From positions 62,001 to 126,000 of the forward strand of contig CAMYLA010000002.1 in the NCBI GenBank assembly GCA_947259095.1: a stretch of DNA of 64,000 nucleotides, given 5' to 3'. A program made the position numbers and the translations under genes. Shown in pieces: positions 53,582-61,873 of this stretch. The notes beneath the pieces were generated by a model. The model ran no database searches. It saw nothing but the letters and a program-made list of their open reading frames with translations, and was not told where the DNA came from. This stretch comes from an uncultured Acidimicrobiaceae bacterium. Lineage in GTDB: Bacteria > Actinomycetota > Acidimicrobiia > Acidimicrobiales > SZUA-35. Each line of letters starts with the position of its first letter. Within the stretch, counting starts at the first letter, position 1.

Positions 53582-54247
53582 ATGGATGTGAGAACAGCCG
53601 TCAAGAGTCGCTACTCGGTGCGCGGCTACCGTCCCGATTCTGTCCCCGATGAGACAGTTCGGGAGGTTTTTGAACTCGCTCGGCTGGCGCAGTCGGGAAC
53701 CAACAACCAACCTTGGCACATCGCTGTTGTCAGCGGGGCGGCCTGTGATGATCTCCGACGACGCCTATGTGCTCGGTTCGACGCCAGGGACTCGGGTGAG
53801 CGGGACTTCGCCGCTCCGGCCGATCCTTTGCCCGATGCGTTGATGGAGCGACGCAGAGCCTGCGGATACTCCTACTACGCCACCATGGGAGTGGAGCGTT
53901 CCGACCGAGAGGGTCGGGCGGCTATCGCCCGCAAGAACTTCGAATTGTTCGACGCCCCTCACGCCGCATTCTTTTCCATGCCACGGACGCTTGGCATCTC
54001 CGGAGCCGTCGATATGGGGATCCTGCTGCAGACGGTGACCTTGCTCATGTTCGATCGGGGAATCGGATCGATCGCACAAGGTGCGTTGGCCAACTACCCC
54101 GACACTGTGCGAGAGGTGGCCAAGATCCCTGAGGACAACGGCATCGTTTTCGGCATGTCATTCGGTTATGAAAACCCCGAAGCGCTGATCAACACGGTCC
54201 GAATGCCCAGAGAATCGCTGGACGATATCGCCAGCTTCGTCAGCTGA
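53582..54247 (+). CDS. nitroreductase family protein
   Basis: 221 residues. KSRYSVRGYRPD FMN-phosphate-binding start, ARLAQSGTNNQPWHIAVV, a middle insertion, then AVDMGILLQTVTLLMFDRGIG and the C-terminal FGMSFGYEN. An FMN-dependent NAD(P)H oxidoreductase, often acting on nitroaromatics, quinones or halogenated phenols. Follows the F420 enzyme by 168 bp; possibly one unit. Confidence 0.88.
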   Translation: MDVRTAVKSRYSVRGYRPDSVPDETVREVFELARLAQSGTNNQPWHIAVVSGAACDDLRRRLCARFDARDSGERDFAAPADPLPDALMERRRACGYSYYATMGVERSDREGRAAIARKNFELFDAPHAAFFSMPRTLGISGAVDMGILLQTVTLLMFDRGIGSIAQGALANYPDTVREVAKIPEDNGIVFGMSFGYENPEALINTVRMPRESLDDIASFVS

Positions 54248-54516
54248 GATCCGGGAACCGGCGGGGAACCCCGAACCTTGTTGGCGGATCCGGGGGCGAA
54301 CGCTCCAGCGACACCGGGGACTCGGTGCCACTGGACCGTCACAATCTGCGGTCAAGACTCACTCAAAGGGAACAGGCAGACATCGCCCGCAAGCCCCTGA
54401 ACAGGTGAACGCTTCCAAGGCACCATGCTCCAAGAATGCTGGCGCCCGACGCCCCAAACACATCCTCGACAACCACCCAACCAACAACACACCATCACCA
54501 CCGAACACAGAACCCA
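54248..54516. other. intergenic stretch without a gene
   Basis: No coding frame of convincing quality. The last 100 bases are notably A/C rich (many ACAACA and CCACC runs), unlike the surrounding coding DNA. Confidence 0.6.
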
Positions 54517-54552
54517 ACTGTCACCTCAACCCCCGGCCCGGAAGGTGACAGT
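54517..54552. promoter_or_regulatory. perfect 10-bp inverted repeat upstream of livH
   Basis: ACTGTCACCT (54517-54526) and AGGTGACAGT (54543-54552), 16 bases apart, ending 12 bases before the livH -10 box. Position suits an operator; no T-run follows, so a terminator is less likely. Confidence 0.55.
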
Positions 54553-54564
54553 CTCCGGAAGGTC

Positions 54565-54570
54565 TAGTGT
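54565..54570 (+). promoter_or_regulatory. -10 box TAGTGT of livH
   Basis: TAGTGT ends seven bases before the ATG, with no ribosome site. The same hexamer and spacing occur before gene A2. Confidence 0.45.
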
Positions 54571-54577
54571 CGAGTGA

Positions 54578-55534
54578 ATGCGGGTCCTGGTCGAGGTCAT
54601 CATCAGTGGGCTGGGGCTCGGTTCGATCTATGCCATCGTGGCGCTCGGATTCGTCGTCGTCTACAAGACGACCAACGTCTTGAACTTCGCCCACGGCTCG
54701 TTGGGGGCGGCCGGAGGTTTGGCCCTCGCCTCCTTGTTGAGCGATGGGGGCCTCGGTGTGCCGGCCCTGGCCGGCCTCAACCCGCTGACCCGATTCGGTG
54801 ACACGCTCTGGGGTTGGGGGCTCAACCTGGTGCTGGCCATGATCGTCGGTGCCGTGATCGGGATCATCGTCGAGCGTGTCGCCATTCGGCCGATGATCGG
54901 CCGGTCGCAGTTCGTGCTCATCATCGCGACCATCGGTATCTCGATCGCCCTGCAGACGGTGATCGACCGGGCCCCGGTGGCCCGGAACCTTCATGTGCCG
55001 TGGGGGGCCGGAAGCTGGAGCCCGGGTGGCGTGACCGTCCCCAAATCGGCAGTGGCGTCGATCGCACTGGCCGGGCTCGGTTTCGGAGCGCTCGCCGTGT
55101 TCAACCGCACCCGCCTCGGCTTGAGCGCCCGGGCCGTGGCGTCCGATCGGGAGGCGGCCATGGCGAACGGTGTCGACGTCGGCCGGGTCTATACCGTCAC
55201 CTGGGCCATCGCCGCGGCGCTAGCGACCCTCGCCGCCGTCGCCTTCGCATTCGCTCCCCGGGGAACCGGATCGCTGAGCACGTTGGGGACACCGGCGCTC
55301 TTCTTCCGCGCCCTGCCCGTGATCGCCATCGGTGGGTGGGATTCCTACCACGGTGCCTACCTCGGCGGCCTGGCCATCGGACTGCTCCAGATCGCGGCCG
55401 GTCGCTACCTGTCGAGCCACGAATCGATTCTGGGCGCCGGCTACCCGACGATCCTGCCCTACCTGGTCATGATCGCGGTGCTGCTGGTCCGACCGGCCGG
55501 GCTTCTCGGCCAGCGCACGGTCCGTCGGGTCTGA
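54578..55534 (+). CDS. livH: branched-chain amino acid ABC transporter permease, LivH type
   Basis: 318 residues with about eight transmembrane helices. SGLGLGSIYAIVALGFVVVY, TNVLNFAHGSLGAAGG and AVASDREAAMANGVDVGRVY (the EAA-like loop) identify the LivH permease. It imports leucine-type amino acids, urea or short amides together with LivM, LivG, LivF and a binding protein. None of these is nearby, so the gene is an orphan, probably cut off when the island was built. Confidence 0.85.
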   Translation: MRVLVEVIISGLGLGSIYAIVALGFVVVYKTTNVLNFAHGSLGAAGGLALASLLSDGGLGVPALAGLNPLTRFGDTLWGWGLNLVLAMIVGAVIGIIVERVAIRPMIGRSQFVLIIATIGISIALQTVIDRAPVARNLHVPWGAGSWSPGGVTVPKSAVASIALAGLGFGALAVFNRTRLGLSARAVASDREAAMANGVDVGRVYTVTWAIAAALATLAAVAFAFAPRGTGSLSTLGTPALFFRALPVIAIGGWDSYHGAYLGGLAIGLLQIAAGRYLSSHESILGAGYPTILPYLVMIAVLLVRPAGLLGQRTVRRV

Positions 55535-55888
55535 TGTGGTGGTCGAACGACCGCGGCCCCCGGGGTGGTTGATCACCCTGGTGTCGGGGCGAGGGGAGCG
55601 GCACCGTGACGGTCTCGTGCCGAGAGGATGGGGCCGCACGCCGATCGATGTGCGTGAGGCCGACCGCCGGGGCCACGGCCACGGGTTCTGGCAAGCGGAG
55701 CCATGGATCGTCTGCTCCACCCGTAACCGGCACCGCAGAAGCGAAAAGCCGGCGGTCACGCGATCGTCGAGACGGGGCATGGATCCTCCGATCGCTAAAC
55801 CAATCGCTCCTCCCCAACACCTCATGGGCCGACTGTGGCAACCCCATCGGCGGACGAGTCGCCATCAAGAAACTGAACGACGAGCGAG
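55535..55888. other. gap without a recognisable gene
   Basis: Frames are open on both strands, but none shows a family resemblance. It spans the join between the livH gene and the integrase remnant. Confidence 0.5.
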
Positions 55889-56200
55889 AGCGGTCTAGTG
55901 TTCGTGAACAACGCCGGTCGTTCGGTGACGCCAGAGAACTACGGGAAGGTCTGGAATCGGGCGAAGGCTGAGCTATGGCCAACCGGTCATCAGCTGGCAG
56001 CCACGAACCCATACGACCTCCGTCATTCAGCGGCTACGGCGATGCTCCGGGCCCACGTCCCGTTGCCCGAAGTGGCTCGCCGGCTCGGACATTCGGTGGA
56101 CATCCTTCTTCGCGTCTACGCCGGCGTCTTTGATGACGAAGTGGAGCGATCAAATAGCTTCATCGACGCTGAGTTCGCACGGCAGGCGGTCCGACGGTAA
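55889..56200 (+). pseudogene. tyrosine recombinase (integrase), C-terminal remnant
   Basis: Starts abruptly with LVFVNNAGRSVTPENYGKVW (no start codon that fits the family) and contains the catalytic half: Arg and His in PYDLRHSAATAML, His in RRLGHS and the nucleophile Tyr in LLRVYAGVF. It ends DAEFARQAVRR. The N-terminal arm-binding and core-binding domains and the first catalytic Arg are missing. It is the only integrase trace in the array and probably belonged to one of its elements. Confidence 0.85.
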
Positions 56201-56207
56201 TCCACGG

Positions 56208-57338
56208 TCATGGACCGGCGGTGGTGCTCGGTGCTGTCGAGGTGCTGGCCATGCACTCGCTGTGATGCTCGTCGGCCGGCAGTGGACCTCCGGGCATCGA
56301 GTACTCGGATGCGCCCTGGGCGACTGCGACGTCGACCCAGCACCAACCGGGAACCTCAGCGAGAAAGAACGCTACCGGTGCCGGGGCTGCGGTCCGAAGG
56401 AGGTCGGTCACGATGACCGTCTCATCGACCGGCGAACCATCGATCGACTTCTCGCTCAACATCACCTCCGTTGCCTCGATGCCTACGAAGCCGTAGATGA
56501 CGGTGGCGCCTCCGAAGCGGGCCGACCACCCGTGGCTGTTGCAGCGACGGTCACCGGCCCGGCCATCGACATCGAGGCGGAAGCACGTGAGGCGGCCGTC
56601 GTTCGCGTTCAGCGGATAGTCGGGCGGAACGAAGGCGATCAACTGATACGGAATGCCGTCTGCGGAGGTTGCCTCGACCACGACCTCCTCGACGGCATCG
56701 GGTACCTGGCCGCCGATGACAGCTGCGGTCCCCAGTGTGCGATTCAGCTCAGCCCACTCGTCCGGACCGGCGAGTCTTGCGCTCGCTGCGATCGCGAGCA
56801 CCTCGTCATCAGAGATGGTGTCTCCCCACATGAGCATCACCCACCGCTGCTGGTCGTCCGGCCACATGACCGCAGTTCCGTAGCTGACACCGTCGTCCCA
56901 CAGTGGAAACAGGTAGCCGGTTTGACCATGGAGAGCCACCTCTTCGGCACCAGGAATCCCGTCGGTGTCGGGTCCGTCGAGAGAGGTGGTGATGCGGAGC
57001 GGACCATCGAAGAGATCGTTCGGGTTGGACTCGTGCTGGTAGACGACCATTCGTCCGGTGTCGAGTTCCTGAACAATCGCCGGGCCGAAGCCGTCTGGTA
57101 TCTCGCCAAGCACCCACGCACCGGCACCGATCTCGCCGGCCGTGGCTCCCGGATTGGACGAGGAAGGGGGCTGTGTCCCAGTGGTCGCGGGCGGCGCCGT
57201 GTCCGTTGTCGGCTTTTCCGCCGGGGAAGCCTCGATCTGGGTGCTGTCATCGGCACCACAAGCGGTGAAGGCGAGAATCGCACTCATGGCACAGCAAGCT
57301 GCGGTGAAGATCCTGGTTCTACCGATGCCAGTGTTCAT
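56208..57338 (-). CDS. putative secreted lipoprotein
   Basis: 376 residues. Signal peptide with basic start (GIGRTRI), hydrophobic core and a lipobox-like FTAC with Cys27; then a Thr/Pro/Ser linker to about residue 70. The mature part is acidic with paired Cys (CFRLDV, DRRCNSHG; WCWVDV, HSECMA) that could form disulphides. No enzymatic motif. Found beside the tRNA-Ser copy at 57,426; likely island cargo. Confidence 0.7.
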   Translation of the reverse strand: MNTGIGRTRIFTAACCAMSAILAFTACGADDSTQIEASPAEKPTTDTAPPATTGTQPPSSSNPGATAGEIGAGAWVLGEIPDGFGPAIVQELDTGRMVVYQHESNPNDLFDGPLRITTSLDGPDTDGIPGAEEVALHGQTGYLFPLWDDGVSYGTAVMWPDDQQRWVMLMWGDTISDDEVLAIAASARLAGPDEWAELNRTLGTAAVIGGQVPDAVEEVVVEATSADGIPYQLIAFVPPDYPLNANDGRLTCFRLDVDGRAGDRRCNSHGWSARFGGATVIYGFVGIEATEVMLSEKSIDGSPVDETVIVTDLLRTAAPAPVAFFLAEVPGWCWVDVAVAQGASEYSMPGGPLPADEHHSECMASTSTAPSTTAGP

Positions 57339-57425
57339 GGGGTGTTCAGCGACCTGCGCCGCTCCCAGCCGGCGGACCCTTTGGGGCCGACAAGCTCAAG
57401 TTGCAACGCTGTGACCTGGGGTTTT

Positions 57426-57482
57426 GGCGGAGAGGGGGATTCGAACCCCCGGAACCTGTGAGGGTTCAACGGTTTTCAAGAG
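57426..57482 (-). tRNA. tRNA-Ser(UGA) 3' fragment, attachment-site copy 2
   Basis: Same structure as copy 1: anticodon loop onward, variable arm, T arm and acceptor end, two bases shorter in the acceptor strand. Preceded by GTGACCTGGGGTTTT, shared with copy 4. No 5' half. Confidence 0.82.
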
Positions 57483-57601
57483 GCAGATCCCCTACTCTCG
57501 AAACGCCAGCTGCCAAGCCAGAGTACGGCCCCAGTCGGCTGCGACGGGCTCGCATCCGTCGACCGCCATGGACCGGTGCAGTCCTCGGTGGGCCCGTGCC
57601 A

Positions 57602-57619
57602 GTGGCACCACCGTGGCAC
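57602..57619 (+). repeat. GTGGCAC-N4-GTGGCAC repeat, copy 4
   Basis: GTGGCACCACCGTGGCAC, starting 120 bases after the tRNA-Ser core of copy 2 and 18 bases before the end of gene A2. Confidence 0.82.
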
Positions 57620-57636
57620 GCTCGACCCTGCTGCTT

Positions 57637-57804
57637 CTAAGCGCTCCGTCGAAGCGACTGGTGGTTAGCCAACATGTCCTCGACCTCGCGACGGAAGTCT
57701 TCGGGCAGATCCTCGACGTCGGTGATCCCTGCTCGGATTAGGGCACGCTGTTCCGCGTCCGACATCTGCCGCCACTCGCTGGCCGGCACCCACTGCAGCT
57801 CCAT
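57637..57804 (-). CDS. small protein A, copy A2
   Basis: 55 residues, ELQWVPASEWRQMSDAEQR then GITDVEDLPEDFRREVED and a short tail. Acidic, probably two helices. Copies A3 (about 75 percent the same by eye) and A1, A4 exist in the window. TAGTGT seven bases upstream of ATG (57812-57817) suggests a leaderless message. Divergent from B2, 60 bp between starts. Unknown function; antitoxin-like size. Confidence 0.75.
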   Translation of the reverse strand: MELQWVPASEWRQMSDAEQRALIRAGITDVEDLPEDFRREVEDMLANHQSLRRSA

Positions 57805-57864
57805 GACCCCCACACTATCAGAAGCGCCTCTCGCGGGAAGTCTGCGACGTAGGCTGAGCCCTCC

Positions 57865-58137
57865 ATGCTCTTGATCGCGGCTCACGTCCTCGGCGACATC
57901 GAACGCTGGTGGACTGGCCACGGCCGGAATCTCTCGGGCTCGGAGATCGGGGACCTCTACCGACTCCTGCACCAGGCCTCGGTCGAGGCCCAGGCTGCCT
58001 GGTCTCTCCTCCCCGATCGGGGCGACGGGACCCGCATCTTCTCGATCCGGGCCGCGCTCGTTCCCATCTCTCTGCTCCTTATCGAGCAAATCGACAACGT
58101 CATCGTCCTGGACATTCGGATCCCGACCCAGCGGTGA
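57865..58137 (+). CDS. small protein B, copy B2
   Basis: 90 residues: LLIAAHVLGDIERWWTGHGR, YRLLHQASVEAQAAWSLLP, RGDGTRIFSIRAALVPISLL, ending VIVLDIRIPTQR. Helical with a C-terminal strand pair, no signal peptide. Closely related to B3 at 61,874; always paired with A on the other strand. I do not recognise the family. Confidence 0.75.
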   Translation: MLLIAAHVLGDIERWWTGHGRNLSGSEIGDLYRLLHQASVEAQAAWSLLPDRGDGTRIFSIRAALVPISLLLIEQIDNVIVLDIRIPTQR

Positions 58138-58171
58138 ATACCCGACAGCGGAACTGCGGCCGTCCAGCAAG

Positions 58172-58342
58172 ATGTCATCGGTCGACAACCTGGACAACAC
58201 CGTTCCTTCGACCGTCGCCAATGTGGCCGCCCAAGCCGGACCGACACGGGTCACGATCCCGAGCCGGCCACCCTCGATTCGGCCGAGCCAAGACGTTGCG
58301 GTGATGGCCAGAGAAAGTCAGATGGGTTGGCTCATCGACTGA
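58172..58342 (+). CDS. small hypothetical ORF ending in the shared repeat
   Basis: 56 codons: MSSVDNLDNTVPSTVANVAA ... RESQMGWLID. Its last four codons and stop are the start of the repeated block found also at 61,295 (CATCGACTGACCGACGATGA). It may be a truncated gene completed by the repeat. Confidence 0.35.
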   Translation: MSSVDNLDNTVPSTVANVAAQAGPTRVTIPSRPPSIRPSQDVAVMARESQMGWLID

Positions 58343-58443
58343 CCGACGATGACCTTCGCGAACTCGCGCTGCCCCCACCCACGGCGCCAGTTCAAACAAC
58401 ATCGCAAGCCCCAACTGTCCACCACACCGGTTGAACACAGATC

Positions 58444-58461
58444 ATGCCACGGTGGTGCCAC
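58444..58461 (-). repeat. GTGGCAC pair on the minus strand, left-arm copy 5
   Basis: Plus strand ATGCCACGGTGGTGCCAC (one mismatch in the first heptamer). Lies about 82 bases before the tRNA-Ser piece of copy 3, in the opposite orientation to the copy at 58,720. Confidence 0.78.
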
Positions 58462-58542
58462 TGAAATACGATATTCCGTGACGCTCGCCCACTCACCGAC
58501 ATGACAGGTTCCGCCGCCGCAACGCCCTGACCAGGCGAAATC

Positions 58543-58600
58543 AGCGGAGAGACGGGGATCCGAACCCCCTAACCTGTGAGGGTTCAACGGTTTTCAAGAG
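58543..58600 (-). tRNA. tRNA-Ser(UGA) 3' fragment, attachment-site copy 3
   Basis: The most diverged piece (T arm and acceptor have several changes, GACGGGGATCCGAACCCCCT on the plus strand), but the 27 bases of variable arm and anticodon loop are unchanged from copies 2 and 4. Flanked on both sides by GTGGCAC pairs in opposite orientation. Confidence 0.78.
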
Positions 58601-58608
58601 GCGACGAC

Positions 58609-59004
58609 CTAGCCCTCGAAATCCTCATCTACCTCGCCTAGAACCCGGCGATGGCCCATGAAACGGGCTTGCGCCATTGACCGTTGTTGACCCAGAGCGG
58701 CCGCGGTCGACCGACGCCAGTGGCACCACCGTGGCACGATCGACCAGGCGCCATCAATGTAGGAGTTGGTCGTGCGATCAAGTCCTGCGGAGCGACCGAG
58801 ACCCTTGCCGCTCGCCATCACGACGAATCTGCCTTGACGGCCGTTGGCGTCGCTTGCTTGAGGTTGACGGAACCCCGGAGAAGGTTTGGCGGGATCGGCA
58901 CTGAGAACCGGGTCGCTCCTGTGTCCGATCGCCGGGTCGACATCAGTATCGCCCAGCCAGACGAAATCGCCTGCGGTGCAGTCCGAACTCAACGACCAGT
59001 ACAC
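58609..59004 (-). CDS. doubtful ORF running through the repeat
   Basis: 131 codons; the first 90 (TAGDFVWLGDTDVDP, QGRFVVMASGKGLGRS) have a beta-propeller flavour, but the rest is read from the GTGGCAC repeat and tRNA-side DNA. Possibly a gene fragment fused to the attachment region. Otherwise nothing is seen from 58,738 to 59,068. Confidence 0.25.
   Translation of the reverse strand: MYWSLSSDCTAGDFVWLGDTDVDPAIGHRSDPVLSADPAKPSPGFRQPQASDANGRQGRFVVMASGKGLGRSAGLDRTTNSYIDGAWSIVPRWCHWRRSTAAALGQQRSMAQARFMGHRRVLGEVDEDFEG
58720..58737 (+). repeat. GTGGCAC-N4-GTGGCAC repeat, copy 6
   Basis: Starts 120 bases after the tRNA-Ser core of copy 3; preceded by CCGACGCCA and, further left, ATTGACCGTTGTTGACCC, a TTGACC pair seen also before copies at 48,747 and 62,893. 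Confidence 0.82.
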
Positions 59005-59068
59005 AGAATCACGCTACTCCAATTGCTTATACCGTCTTCGAGTCGCCAAACTCTCTGTAGGAGATGAG

Positions 59069-59908
59069 ATGACTATGAGCGACCGGCCAACACTTGCCTA
59101 CAACGCGATCACACCGAAGTTTGGGTCGGAACTGATCGACGTCACGCTGCTCGAGATGAGCGACGAAGACGTCGAAGCGCTGCAACAACTGGCAGCAGAG
59201 CGAGGCATTGTCGTCGTCCGCGACCAAGAGATGTCAATGCAACAGCAAGCCGATTTCGCTCATCGACTCGGGCCGTTGTCGATTCATCAGACCGGTGAGT
59301 CGGAGCTTCCTCCAGAGCTGTTGCTGGTCCAGAACGACGAGAACTCCAAGCGCGCGGTCGGGGGTGCTTGGCACTCGGACATCTCCAGCGAAGAACGGCC
59401 ACCTGCACTCTCGATGCTTCGCATGGAGGTCGTGCCTTCCTCAGGTGGCGACACGCTCTTCGCCGACATGTACCAAGCGTTCGAAGCGTTGTCGCCGGAG
59501 ATCCAGGCGCTGGCGAAGAGGCTCACGGCCCGACACGACTCCAAGGGGCACCATCTCTACCTGCGGGGGATCAAGACGCTCAAGGAGTTGCCGTCAAACG
59601 TGCATCCGGTGGTTCGAACGCATCCCCGCACGGGTCGCAATGCGCTCTACGTGAACTCGTCGTTCGTTGGTCGTCTGATGGAAACGACCAAGCTCGAGGG
59701 CGAGGCCATTCTGGCGATGCTGTACGAGCACATTGCCTTGGGCGTCTCATTCCACTGCCGCGTGAAGTGGAAACCGAACACGGTCGTGTTCTGGGACAAC
59801 CGATGCGTTCAGCACTTCGCAACGTTCGACTACTTCCCCGAGCTTCGACGGGGGTATCGAGCCACGTCCATCGGTGGGGCTCCGTACCTCGACCCTGCTG
59901 CGGGCTAG
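59069..59908 (+). CDS. TauD/TfdA family 2-oxoglutarate dioxygenase
   Basis: 279 residues, ATG 59069 with GGAGATGAG upstream. His102 and Asp104 in WHSDIS, the distal His in FWDNRCVQHFATFD and Arg in RGYRATS give the full Fe(II)/2-oxoglutarate site. Family members hydroxylate sulfonates (taurine), phenoxy acids and similar compounds, often releasing sulfite or phenol. Monocistronic on the island; upstream TA-rich DNA at 59,000-59,040 may hold the promoter. Confidence 0.9.
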   Translation: MTMSDRPTLAYNAITPKFGSELIDVTLLEMSDEDVEALQQLAAERGIVVVRDQEMSMQQQADFAHRLGPLSIHQTGESELPPELLLVQNDENSKRAVGGAWHSDISSEERPPALSMLRMEVVPSSGGDTLFADMYQAFEALSPEIQALAKRLTARHDSKGHHLYLRGIKTLKELPSNVHPVVRTHPRTGRNALYVNSSFVGRLMETTKLEGEAILAMLYEHIALGVSFHCRVKWKPNTVVFWDNRCVQHFATFDYFPELRRGYRATSIGGAPYLDPAAG

Positions 59909-60110
59909 GCTAGGCAGCCGCCTCAGGCCACCACGCCTTCCGAGCGAAGACGGGCAAGCTCTTAGTACGCCGGCGCCCCAGACGTTCGGCTGTTCGTCAC
60001 CCCGACCGAACAGGAAACGTCGACCAGGCTGCCACCGATCTCGGCCCAGTGCCCGCCGAGCAGCCCACGCTCAGCGGCCCGATCCCTCGATGGGGAGCGC
60101 TACGGGTGGG

Positions 60111-60836
60111 CTATGGGATACCGACCATCTCGGTGGTTGATCGGAAGATGAGTCGAGCGTCGGCGTCGAAGTACTGCTCGATGCCATCGCTCTCGTACAG
60201 CTCGAGGTATCGGCGCAGCGCGCCCTTGTCCGGGAAGTAGAGCTCGGCCATCCCGACGTAGGGGTCGACGGCTGGTTGATCGGAGATACTCACCACATAG
60301 CGGAACCCTCCGGCCTGCTCCATGGCGCCCGCCACGTTCGGCGCATGCACGTTGAGCCAATGATCGGTCAACGTTTGATGATCCGCCTCCGCCTTTGCCG
60401 TCAAGATCGTGGTGACCTTGAGGAAGCCGCTACGTGTGCACGGGAACGGCTCATTCAAGTCATTTGGCGTCAGCTGCAGGTCACCATCGACGATGACATA
60501 CTCGGTCGTCGGCCATCCGACATACGGCTCGGCCTTCTGCTGGAACGTGTCACGAGGCGTAGTGCCGTGCGGAGTCTTCTCACGTGGGTACGGAGCATCA
60601 GTCCAGATCTGGGCGACACCATCCCACACCTGCTCCCCGGATGGCACGGGGTTGTACAACGTCGCGATGTAGCGAGGGGCAGCGGCGCTGGTGCTGACCG
60701 CCGCCTGGTTCTGCCGAGCCAGAACGGCCGGCATGTGGTTGGCAAACCAATTCACCACCAATTCGTCGCGGGTGACGCCCGGCCGCCGACTGATCAAAAA
60801 CTGCATCTTGGTGCCAGGTGTCGCCATCACGTTCAT
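60111..60836 (-). CDS. EthD domain protein (dimeric alpha/beta barrel)
   Basis: 241 residues with two ferredoxin-like repeats: KMQFLISRRPGVTRDELVVNW ... HMPAVL, and ILTAKAEADHQTLTDHWLNV with HAPNVAGAMEQ. This R-P-G ... H-x-P pattern is the EthD family, found with degradation genes (ether and other monooxygenase systems) as small decarboxylase or dehydratase-like accessory proteins. -10 box TAGGTT at 60843-60848, six bases from the ATG. Confidence 0.75.
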   Translation of the reverse strand: MNVMATPGTKMQFLISRRPGVTRDELVVNWFANHMPAVLARQNQAAVSTSAAAPRYIATLYNPVPSGEQVWDGVAQIWTDAPYPREKTPHGTTPRDTFQQKAEPYVGWPTTEYVIVDGDLQLTPNDLNEPFPCTRSGFLKVTTILTAKAEADHQTLTDHWLNVHAPNVAGAMEQAGGFRYVVSISDQPAVDPYVGMAELYFPDKGALRRYLELYESDGIEQYFDADARLIFRSTTEMVGIP

Positions 60837-60842
60837 GCCCCA

Positions 60843-60848
60843 AACCTA
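60843..60848 (-). promoter_or_regulatory. -10 box TAGGTT of the EthD gene
   Basis: Six bases upstream of the ATG on the minus strand; a leaderless message is likely. A weak TTCAGC lies about 18 bases further up. Confidence 0.4.
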
Positions 60849-61004
60849 TTCCTGCCGTCGCCTCGCGCTGAAATCGATACCTCTGCTCTGAGGCGCACCG
60901 GTGGCTCGCTGCCCCAATGCACTCGGCTTGGCACCCGCCCTTTTGGCACGCGCTGTTGATATTCGCTGTTTGATACACACCCGGCCCATCAGCCGACATG
61001 GAGC

Positions 61005-61304
61005 ATGAGCATGACACTCGATGAACAGTTGGAGGTACTCGCCGAGTACTGCGCCAATGGTCGGCGGCGGGCGCTCGAGCTCGGCAAGCGAGGACCGGTG
61101 AGGTTCGTCGGTGACCGTGTACTACATCCCGAGATCGTGAAGGCGTACTGGCGGACCGGTTTCTACGTCTTCGAGGGGCTCATCGAAAGCGACGAACTCG
61201 CCGACCTCCGACCGGTCTCCTACATGAAACGGACGATACGCGGCCTCGGTGATGAGCGCGATCGCTTCCTTCTCGTTGGCACCCGCCGCCGGCTCATCGA
61301 CTGA
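61005..61304 (+). pseudogene. phytanoyl-CoA dioxygenase-like gene, truncated
   Basis: 99 codons. TLDEQLEVLAEYCANGRRRA, then EIVKAYWRTGFYVFEGLIES and DELADLR are the usual N-terminus of PhyH-type dioxygenases. The Fe-binding His/Asp core is absent: after about residue 75 the frame enters foreign sequence and ends inside the repeated block (RRRLID, stop). Cut by recombination at the element end. Confidence 0.65.
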
Positions 61305-61405
61305 CCGACGATGACCTCCGCTGACCACTGTTGCCCCCTTGACCGGACTGCGGATCGGCGAGGTCGGCAGCCACAGCCGTCCATCACACTAGGTGAATAC
61401 CGACC

Positions 61406-61423
61406 GTGCCACGGTGGTGCCAC
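61406..61423 (-). repeat. GTGGCAC pair on the minus strand, left-arm copy 7
   Basis: Plus strand GTGCCACGGTGGTGCCAC, 81 bases before the tRNA-Ser piece of copy 4. Confidence 0.8.
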
Positions 61424-61503
61424 CGGACAACGACTGTCCGTGACGTTCTACCACTCACCGACGTGACTAGCGCGGTCACCGCAACGCCGTGACCTGGGGT
61501 TTT

Positions 61504-61562
61504 GGCGGAGAGAGGGGGATTCGAACCCCCGGAACCTGTGAGGGTTCAACGGTTTTCAAGAG
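61504..61562 (-). tRNA. tRNA-Ser(UGA) 3' fragment, attachment-site copy 4
   Basis: Best preserved piece: anticodon loop CTTGAAA, variable arm AACC...GGTT, T arm GGGGGTTCGAATCCCCC, acceptor TCTCTCC, then GCC. The right-arm GTGGCAC pair expected near 61,682 is absent; gene A3 ends there instead. Confidence 0.84.
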
Positions 61563-61675
61563 GCAACGCCTGCATGCCAAATGCGCCGACGTACAGGCCA
61601 GAACTCACCTCTGACGCCGGGATTCAGACTGTTATCCGTTCGCCGCTGTTGACCGTCGGGAGCTGCAGCGGACCG

Positions 61676-61843
61676 CTACGCGTTGCGAGGGAGCGCTCGA
61701 TGCTGGGCCAACATGTCCTCGACCTCTCGACGGAAATCCTCGGGAAGGTCCTCGACCTCGGTGATCCCAGTTCGGATCATGGCCCGCTGCTCGTCGTCGG
61801 ACATCTCCCGCCACTCGCTCGCCGGCACCCGTCGCGATTCCAT
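61676..61843 (-). CDS. small protein A, copy A3
   Basis: 55 residues from ATG 61843: ESRRVPASEWREMSDDEQR, GITEVEDLPEDFRREVED, tail MLAQHRALPRNA. Same length as A2. TATCCT (61850-61855) six bases upstream serves as -10; the in-frame ATG at 61849 overlaps nothing useful but has GGAGGT and would add two residues. Divergent from B3. Confidence 0.75.
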   Translation of the reverse strand: MESRRVPASEWREMSDDEQRAMIRTGITEVEDLPEDFRREVEDMLAQHRALPRNA

Positions 61844-61873
61844 ACCCATAGGATACCTCCAACGCCCATCGGC

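Larger units (their letters stand above)
58329..58600 (+). repeat. attachment-end block, first copy (second at 61,293-61,562)
   Basis: About 270 bases shared in order with 61,293-61,562: CATCGACTGACCGACGATGA, TGCCCCC, an inverted GTGCCAC pair, TCCGTGACG, CCACTCACCGAC, CGCAACGCC and the tRNA-Ser piece. The copies differ by many substitutions and small indels, so they are old or come from related elements. Confidence 0.75.
61293..61562 (+). repeat. attachment-end block, second copy
   Basis: See the copy at 58,329; same order of elements, here directly after the truncated PhyH gene. Confidence 0.75.

Noticed and set aside
51055..61562. Complete tRNA-Ser genes
   Set aside because: None of the four pieces has a D arm or 5' acceptor strand; bases after TCAAGAGGC differ between copies and cannot pair.
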